Below, in pieces: positions 56,762-64,000 of a DNA stretch of 64,000 nucleotides. Within the stretch, counting starts at the first letter, position 1; the number at the start of each line of letters is the position of its first letter. The notes beneath the pieces were generated by a model, which saw only the letters and a program-made list of their open reading frames with translations, made no database searches and had not been told where the DNA came from. This DNA comes from Lolium rigidum (Eukaryota > Streptophyta > Magnoliopsida > Poales > Poaceae). The translations under genes and the position numbers were made by a program. The stretch is taken from assembly GCF_022539505.1 (NCBI RefSeq), contig NC_061508.1, positions 343,307,484 through 343,371,483 on the forward strand, in the 5' to 3' direction.

Positions 56762-57891
56762 TTTTTTTTTTTTTTTTTGAACAAGTAGCAGGGCCTGGAA
56801 GGCCCCAGATTCATTCATATCAAACGTGGCGGTTACAAATTACAGAGAGGCCCTTGACAACTCTCGCCCTGAGAAACCTAATATTTGAAAAAAGGCCCTC
56901 ACACTTTACAACAAGCACCCCGAGACAATAAAAAGAAAAGCGATCAGGTCCCTGAGATGCGCCGCCACCGCACGCCGGCGTCCCCCGGCGTTGCCGCCGA
57001 GGAACAGGGCGCAGATGCTCGAACACCCCACTCCGGCGAAGATCCGTCGCCGCTGGACGCCAGTAGACCACCGGGGACAAACCACTTGGTGGAATCTGGA
57101 CGCCGAGCTCCAGCAGCTAGGGAGAGAGGCCTCCGAACTGGAGGTAGAAGAAGGGCCGCCATGCCGGCCAAAGATCACGCCGCCGATGATGAGCAGCGTG
57201 TGTTCCGCTCGAAGGAGTTCCGACGAAGAAGCTCCATAGCACCCCTTAGGCTTGCGCCGATGAGCAAGGATCCAGTCCATCCTTCCGCCGTTTCTCCTCT
57301 CACCACCACGGCAAGGCGGGGAAAACAGCAGAGGAGATGATCCGGCGCCGCAACTACAACGGCAGAGAGAGCAGGATCTCTCCCCAGAACAGAAAACCAG
57401 CGAGCCTGACTTCTCATCCTCCTCGCCACCCTGGCCGGCCAGGAGAGAAGCATAGGCAAGCCAAACAGCAGCAGCATCGCACTCCCCCACGCCACCACGG
57501 CCGGCCAGGAGGGCTTCACCTCTCGCTGAGATCTAGGGGAAAAGAGAGGCCCGCAACCACCGGATTATTGGAGAAGACGATGCAGCTCCCAGCTTCTCCT
57601 CCCTCCAGCCATCGGAGCAGAGGAAGAAGCAGCAGCAGCCCTAAGTTGGCCCAGATCTGGCGGCGAAGATCCCGGCCATCGTCTTCACTACGGGGCAGAC
57701 GCCCAGACGGTGGCATACGCCACAAAAACAACAACAAAACTACTCCTAAAACTACCCGGCACCTACCTAGACCGACTCCAGCCAGCTATTCCGGCGGAGT
57801 GGTCATCGGCGGCCCGTACAAGGAGGAAGAAGAAGCAGTTACTGTAGACGCTTGAGAGGAGATGGGGGGGAAAAAGAAGTCCTTCGAGCAC
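56762..57891 (-). mobile_element. Non-LTR retroelement with a 34-bp target duplication
   Basis: An 18-base T run at 56761-56778 is the minus-strand poly(A). The identical 34-bp sequence beginning tgtatcatatataggttggc lies at 56728-56761 and 57892-57925. The body is GC-rich. It has no RT domain; several open frames (for example 56906-57490 minus) show no known domain. Probably a LINE 5'UTR/ORF1-derived or SINE-like copy moved by LINE machinery. Perfect duplications imply a recent insertion. Confidence 0.8.
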
Positions 57892-57967
57892 TGTATCATA
57901 TATAGGTTGGCCTTCTGTTGGTTATGGCCTTCTGATATGGAGACGTTGAGTGGCATCTTGTACTGTA

Positions 57968-58881
57968 TTTTTTTTTGATAAAGGGAATATATTAATATCA
58001 AGAAGATACCAATTACACCCAGTCTCTGCAACAACGCACCACCCTAATGGCACTACGGATGCACACAGCCAAAAAAATGAAAAGAAAACTAAGAAATAAA
58101 AGCCCCGCTACAAGCATCTCGGGCCTAACAACAGCAAGACATCCACCGCCAAGACAACACCCGAATTACGAGACTCTCCAAAAAACGACGCCTCCAAGAA
58201 GGGAACAAGTGCTCAAACACCATCGTCGCCCGATCAAAGATCTTAGGTTTTCACCCCGAAGATAGTCCCCGCTCTCAAAACAATGCCTCCACCAAGGCCA
58301 TTGCCGGGCACAACCAGATTAAGGCCAGACCTTGGGTTTTCACCCTGAAAGGTAGGACTCTGCGCTTCACCTGTGTTGTCGCCCCCACTTTCATACCGCT
58401 GTTGTGAAGCCCGGAACACCAAGCCAGTCTCTCAACAGTGTGGAGACTTGAATCTCCCTTAGCTAGTCCTCCCCTCCGGCCTTCATGAAATCCTCTTCTT
58501 CCGACTTTCATCATGGATCCATAGTCACTTGATGTCAACACAGAAAAAGAGCTTAGCGCCGCTCCCTCCAGAACCAATCGGTCGGAATAAAAGCATGGGT
58601 GCGCACGACCGAATACCTCCGATCCAGCAAACTCCAGGAAAAGCACTGTTACATTCGCCGGCGGAGCCTTCCGGAACTCAACCCTCCGGCCAGATCACGA
58701 GTCCAGGCCTCCAGTAGGTCCTCCTATTCACGCAAGAGAGGTCCTAGGACCGCCGCCTTTTATTCTGCAAGACATGAGATCCCAAGATCCACCATATCTT
58801 GCTGGCCCTCTCCGGCAGAAGGAGGAGGCCGCCGCCAAGGTCGGGGCCGCCGCCCTGACTCCCAAGTGATGCGGGCACCAT
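57968..58881 (-). mobile_element. Second non-LTR retroelement fragment
   Basis: T9 at 57968-57976 and a 13-bp target duplication atcttgtactgta (57955-57967, 58882-58894). Non-coding, with a repeated ttttcaccc(c/t)gaa box (58250, 58338). Inserted about 40 bp from the previous element. Confidence 0.75.
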
Positions 58882-58895
58882 ATCTTGTACTGTAT

Positions 58896-59732
58896 GAAAC
58901 CTCCGATTCGCTTGCACCTAATTAAACTGAATGTGCGTGCGTGTTTTGCAGAACTACTACAGTTGATCGGTAATTCTTCAGTATAAGCTTGACAGGCAGG
59001 TAACTCGATGCACATGGTGCTGTAGAGGAGCATCACAACTTTTCTTGAGGGTGGAGGAAAGCTTTTGACTGATGCACGTAGTCAAAAGGGTGGGGCGTGG
59101 TGTGGCATTTTTGGCGTCAAAGCCGTCGCCATCCACGTCCGCTATCTCAAGCCGGTCGGTTCCGTTTTGTGAATACTGTCTAGCATGCATGGTGGCCGTC
59201 CATCTCCGCTGGCCGGCCATGGCCATGCCATGTGGGATCCCAGCTCCAGGCGAGTATTCCCGGCCATGTGACTCTCGTTCCAAGCCAAATTTACATGGTG
59301 CGTTGCTACTTGCCGGACCCCGCATTGGCAACGCGGAGTGTGCAATCACCGTGACGCGCCTTGCTCTGTTTGTTCTTGCGAGCGAGTGATCTGACATTGC
59401 CGTGGCCGAGCGACGGGTGAATGATCTCCATCACATGTGTGCAGTGGGGCTTTGGCTGCAAAACGGCAACGATTTCCACGGCCTGATGAGCCGAGGCGCG
59501 GTCCAGGGGCCAAGATCGGCAACGTATGGGAGCCACCAGGGGGCTCCGCCGCTCCGCACGGCGTCGCGCACTGGTGTTTGGGCAGAGGAAGTTGATCGGC
59601 GGTGTCACACGAACCTTCCTACCCTGCATCCCGTGACCACCATGTCGATGGCGATACGGAGGGCCTGGCCGCGGACGTCTGGCCGGGACAACACAACCTT
59701 GCATTGCGACCGTTCGAATTCAGATTACCACA
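58896..59732. other. Rest of the NF-YC 3' block and unassigned sequence
   Basis: 58950-59030 resembles 56428-56490 (acagttgatcggtaattc, then a ggcaggt...gatgcac stretch), a third partial 3' module. The GC-rich part to 59732 has open frames on both strands but no recognisable domain. Confidence 0.4.
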
Positions 59733-61247
59733 ATAAGAGATAAAGTGCATAAGTACATATTCAATACCACAATAGTTTTTAAGGCTATTTTGTCCCATGA
59801 GCTACATATTGCAAAGGCGAATGATGGAAATTTAAAGGTAGCACTCAAGCAATTTACTTTGGAATGGCGGAGAAATACCATGTAGTAGGTAGGTATGGTG
59901 GACACAAATGGCATAGTGGTTGGCTCAAGGATTTTGGATGCATGAGAAGTATTCCCTCTCGATACAAGGTTTAGGCTAGCAAGGTTATTTGAAACAAACA
60001 CAAGGATGAACCGGTGCAGCAAAACTCACATAAAAGACATATTGTAAATATTATAAGACCCTACACCGTCTTCCTTGTTGTTCAAAACTCAATACTAGAA
60101 ATTATCTAGACTTTAGAGAGACCAAATATGCAAACCAAATTTTAGCAAGCTCTATGTATTTCTTCATTAATGGGTGCAAAGTATATGATGCAAGAGCTTA
60201 AACATGAGCACAACAATTGCCAAGTATCAAATTATTCAAGACATTTTAGAATTACTACATGTAGCATGTCCCGATTCCAACCATATAACAATTTAACGAA
60301 GAAGATTCAACCTTCGCCATGAATACTATGAGTAAAACCTAAGGACATATTTGTCCATATGCAACAGCGGAGCGTGTCTCTCTCCCACACAGTGAATGCT
60401 AGGATCCATTTTATTCAAACAAAATCAAAAACAAGAACAAACCGACGCTCCAAGCAAAGCACATAAGATGTGATGGAATAAAAATATAGTTTCAGGGGAG
60501 GAACCTGATAATGTTGTCGATGAAGAAGGGGATGCCTTGGGCATCCCCAAGCTTAGACGCTTGAGTCTTCTTAAAATATGCAGGGGTGAACCACCGGGGC
60601 ATCCCCAAGCTTAGAGCTTTCACTCTCCTTGATCATATTGCATCATTTTCCTCTCTTGATCCTTGAAAACTTCCTCCACACCAAACTCAAAACAACTCAT
60701 TAGAGGGTTAGTGCAGAATAAAACTTTACATGTTCAGAGGTGACATAATCATTCTTAACACTTCTGGACATTGCACAAAGCTACTGGACATTAATGGATC
60801 AAAGAAATTCATCCAACATAGCAAAAGAGGCAATGCGAAATAAAAGGCAGAATCTGTCAAAACAGAACAGTTCGTAAAGACGAATTTTAAAGTGGCACCA
60901 GACTTGCTCAGATGAAAATGCCCAAATTGAATGAAAGTTGCGTACATATCTGAGGATCACTCACGTAAATTTGCATAATTTTCTGAGTTACCTACAGAGA
61001 ATTAGACCCAGATTCGTGACAGCAAAGAAATCTGTTTCTGCGCAGTAATCCAAATCTAGTATGAACCTTACTATCAACGACTTTACTTGGCACAACAATG
61101 CACAAAACTAAGATAAGGAGAGGTTGCTACAGTAGTAAACAACTTCCAAGACTCAAATATAAAATAAAAGTACTATAGTAAAAACATGGGTTGTCTCCCA
61201 TAAGCGCTTTCTTTAACGCCTTTCAGCTAGGCGCAGTAAAGTGTGTA

Positions 61248-61799
61248 TCAAGTGTTATCAAGAGATGAAGCATCGACATCATAATTTATTCTAATAATAG
61301 AATCAAAAGGTAACTTCATTCTCTTTCTAGGGAAGTGTTCCATACCTTTCTTGAGAGAAAATTGATATTTAATATTACCTTCCTTCATATCAATGATAGC
61401 TCCAACAGTTCGAAGAAAAGGTCTTCCCAATATAATGGGACAAGATGCATTGCATTCAATATCCAAGACAACAAAATCAACGGTGACAAGGTTATTGTTA
61501 ACGGTAATGCGAACATTATCAACTCTCCCCAAAGGTTTCTTTTTAGCATTATCAGTGAGATTAACATCCAAATAACAATTTTTCAATGGTGGCAAGTCAA
61601 GCATATCATAATTTTTCTTAGGCATAACAGAAATACTTGCACCAAGATCACATAAAGCATTACAATCAAAGTCATTGACCTTCATCTTAATGATGGGCTC
61701 CCAACCATCTTCTAACTTTCTAGGAATAGAGGTTTCGAGTTTTAGTTTCTCCTCTCTAGCTTTGATGAGAGCATTTGTAATATGTTTTGTAAAGGCCAA
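61248..61799 (-). CDS. Aspartic protease ORF of the inverted Sabrina-like element
   Basis: 183 codons open, with CDLGASISVMPKKNY and CPIILGRPFLRTVGAIID as in the 19437-20153 ORF. The upstream linker is broken near 61800-61860, where one frame passes to another. Not followed by polymerase. Confidence 0.7.
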   Translation of the reverse strand: MAFTKHITNALIKAREEKLKLETSIPRKLEDGWEPIIKMKVNDFDCNALCDLGASISVMPKKNYDMLDLPPLKNCYLDVNLTDNAKKKPLGRVDNVRITVNNNLVTVDFVVLDIECNASCPIILGRPFLRTVGAIIDMKEGNIKYQFSLKKGMEHFPRKRMKLPFDSIIRINYDVDASSLDNT

Positions 61800-62099
61800 A
61801 TTTATAGCACTAGCATTGGGACTTTTAGCAAGCTTTTGTAAGAACTTATAACTTCAGAGATGTGGCAATCATCAAAGTCTAAACCATTATGATCTACAGC
61901 AATGGGATCATCATCCCCAATGTTGGAAAAAAATTCAGCAGTTTTATCACAGGCAGTTTCAGCAGTTTTAGCAGCTTCCGAGCAGTTTTGCAGGCTTTGC
62001 ATTAGAAGTAGAAACATTGCCAACACCAATTCTTTCACCATTATTAGTAGGAGGTGCAGCAACATGTGGAGCATTAACATTACTAGTGGTGGTAATAGT

Positions 62100-62516
62100 T
62101 CAAACTTTAGCTACATTATTCTCTTTAGCAAGTTTTTCATTTTCTTCTCTTTCCCACCTAGCATGCAATTCAGCCATTAATCTTATATTCTCATTAATTC
62201 TAACTTGGATGGCATTTGCTGTAGTAGCAATTTTATTTTCAATATCCTTATTAGGCATAACTTTCAATTTCAAAAGAGCAACATCAGAGGCAAGACTATC
62301 AACCTTAGAAGCAAGAATATCAATTTTATTGAGCTTTTTCTCAACAGATTTGTTAAAAGCAGTTTGTGTACTAATAAATTCTTTAAGCATAGCTTCAAGT
62401 CCAGGGGGTGTGTTCCTATTATTGTTGTAAGAATTCCCATAAGAATTACCATAACCGTTACCATTATTATTTGTGGTTGTGAAGTCACACAACTTAGTGT
62501 TTTCAGGGGTATTCAT
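62100..62516 (-). pseudogene. gag of the inverted element, core deleted in frame
   Basis: 138 codons. The N-terminus (ENTKLCDFTTTNNN) is joined directly to the Asn/Tyr-rich tail (GNGYGNSYGNSYNNNR) and a coiled-coil-like end with KLNKIDILASKVDSLASD. Compared with 18036-19115, an 846-bp stretch holding the capsid core is missing between two ataatg repeats, which keeps the frame. The first ATG at 62514 is kept. Confidence 0.75.
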
Positions 62517-62745
62517 TTTAGCAGTGGTAAATAGAGCAAACTAGATAAAGTAAATGCAAGTAACTAATAATTTTTTTTTGTGTTTTTGATATGGAGAACA
62601 AGGCAGTAAATAAAGTAAAACTAGCAACTAATTTTTTTGTGTTTTGATATAATACAGCAAACAAAGTGGTAAATAAAATAAAACAAGACAAAAACAAAGT
62701 AAAGAGATTGGATTGTGGAGACTCCCCTTGCAGCGTGTCTTGATC

Positions 62746-62763
62746 TCCCCGGCAACGGCGCCA
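62746..62763 (-). other. Primer binding site (tRNA-Asp), inverted element
   Basis: Plus strand tccccggcaacggcgcca, a perfect complement of the tRNA-Asp 3' end including CCA. Confidence 0.85.
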
Positions 62764-62774
62764 GAAAATGTGCT

Positions 62775-64000
62775 TGATGCGTGCAATCGACACGTCCGTT
62801 GGGAACCCCAAGAGGAAGGTGTGATGCGGACAGTAGCAAGTTTTCCCTCGTAAAGAAACCAAGGTTTATCGAACCAGGAGGAGCCAAGAAGCACGTTGAA
62901 GGTTGATGGCGGCGAAGTATAGTGTGGCGCAACACCAGGGATTCCGGCGCCAACGTGGAACCTGCACAACACAACCAAAGTACTTTGCCCCAACGAAACA
63001 GTGATGTTGTCAATCTCACCGGCTTGCTGTAACAAAGGATTAGATGTATAGTGTGGATGATGATTGTTTGCAGAAAATAGTAAAGAACAAGTATTGCAGT
63101 AGATTGTATTCGATGTAAAGAATAGGACCGGGGTCCACAGTTCACTAGAGGTGTCTCTCCCATAAGACAAATAGCATGTTGGGTGAACAAATTACAGTCG
63201 GGCAATTGACAAATAGAGAGGGCATGACAATGCACATACATGATATGATAAGTATAGTGAAATTTAATTGGGCATTACGACAAAGTACATAGACCGCTAT
63301 CCAGACATGCATCTATGCCTAAAAAGTCCACCTTCAGAGTTATCATCCGAACCCCTTCCAGTATTAACTTGTAAACAACGAGACAATTGCATTAAGTATG
63401 GTGCGTAATGTAATCAATAACTACATCCTCGAACATAGCATCAATGTTTTATCCCTAGTGGCAACAAGCACATCCACAACCTTAGAACTTTCTCGTCACC
63501 GTCCTGCATTTAATGGAGGCATGAACCCACTATCGAGCATAAATACTCCCTCTTGGAGTTAAGAGCAAAAACTTGGCCAGAGCCTCTACTAATAACGGAG
63601 AGCATGCAAGATCATAAACAACACATAGGTAATAGATTGATAATCAACATAACATAATATTCTCTATCCATCGGATCCCGACAAACACAACATATAGCAT
63701 TACAGATAGATGATCTTGATCATGTTAGGCAGCTCACAAGATCCAACACTGAAGCACATAAGGAGAAGACGACCATCTAGCTACTGCTATGGACCCATAG
63801 TCCAGGGTGAACTACTCACTCATCACTCCGGAGGCGACCATGACGGTGAAGAGTCCTCCGGGAGATGATTCCCCTCTCCGGCGAGGTGCCGAAGGCGATC
63901 TCCCGAATCCCCCGAGATGGGATTGGCGGCGGCGGCGTCTCGCAAGGTTTTCCGTATCGTGGCTCTCGGCATCGGGGGTTTCGCGACGGAAGCTTTAAGT
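62775..64000 (-). repeat. 5' LTR of the inverted Sabrina-like element (cut by window end)
   Basis: Begins tgatgcgtgcaatcg on the plus strand (its ..CA end on the minus strand) and follows the 16191-17781 LTR backwards, including the shared cctctagtg and ccggggtcc boxes. Confidence 0.88.

Larger units (their letters stand above)
59733..64000 (-). mobile_element. Second Sabrina-like element, inverted, incomplete
   Basis: Reverse complement of the 16191-24343 element: LTR part at 62775-64000 (cut by the window), primer site at 62746-62763, gag remnant, protease and 3' tail. It breaks off at about 59733, equivalent to about 21640 in the first element, so the 3' LTR side is missing here. No polymerase genes either. 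Confidence 0.9.

Noticed and set aside
57337..57855. 172-codon ORF in the non-LTR element
   Set aside because: No domain, opposite strand to the poly(A) direction, explained by base composition.

Overview
The window is nuclear DNA of a grass. The base style, the nested LTR retrotransposons with tRNA-Asp primer sites, the Stowaway, Harbinger and CACTA elements, and the NF-YC and PIN1-like coding sequences all point to Pooideae (Triticeae, or Poeae such as ryegrass or oat). I cannot fix the genus from sequence alone. Most of the 64 kb is transposon DNA, with a few host genes in islands.

Layout. 1-3836: LTR-retrotransposon DNA read on the minus strand. 4464-6369: a small two-exon, cysteine-rich secreted-peptide gene (defensin-like) split by a Harbinger-type element that itself carries a B3-domain ORF. 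6520-15585: a three-level nest, a LINE split by LTR element A, which is split by LTR element B. 15586-16185: an LTR fragment. 16186-24348: a complete 8.15-kb non-autonomous Athila/Sabrina-like LTR retrotransposon with perfect CTACC target duplications. 24378-26085: a LINE and another LTR fragment. 26268-28501: a Harbinger transposon with a decayed transposase, ending just before an NF-YC gene. 28505-33566: NF-YC copy 1 with a long 5'UTR intron that holds a PIN1-type auxin-carrier gene fragment. 33986-35485: another Harbinger-like insertion. 36663-37703: an intact multi-pass membrane protein gene (minus), part of which was copied into a Harbinger-type element at 39669-40545. 42017-51946: a complete 9.9-kb CACTA element with TIRs, TTG target duplications, an AP2/ERF gene with its own promoter, three tandem arrays, a 213-bp RNA-type foldback and a broken TNP2 transposase. 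52845-53145: a minisatellite at the breakpoint of a duplicated NF-YC block. 53143-56727: NF-YC copy 2, degenerating. 56761-58881: two non-LTR retroelements with clean target duplications. 59733-64000: a second, inverted Sabrina-like element with an in-frame deletion of the gag core.

Host genes likely to be functional are NF-YC copy 1 (CCAAT-binding subunit) and the membrane protein at 36663-37703. The ERF and B3 ORFs are transcription-factor-type genes riding on DNA transposons. The defensin-like gene is disrupted, but its reading frame is intact on both sides of the insertion, which suggests a recent event. The foldback at 49093-49305, inside the CACTA element just before its transposase, is the least explained structure: its arm differences are almost all G:U-compatible on one strand.
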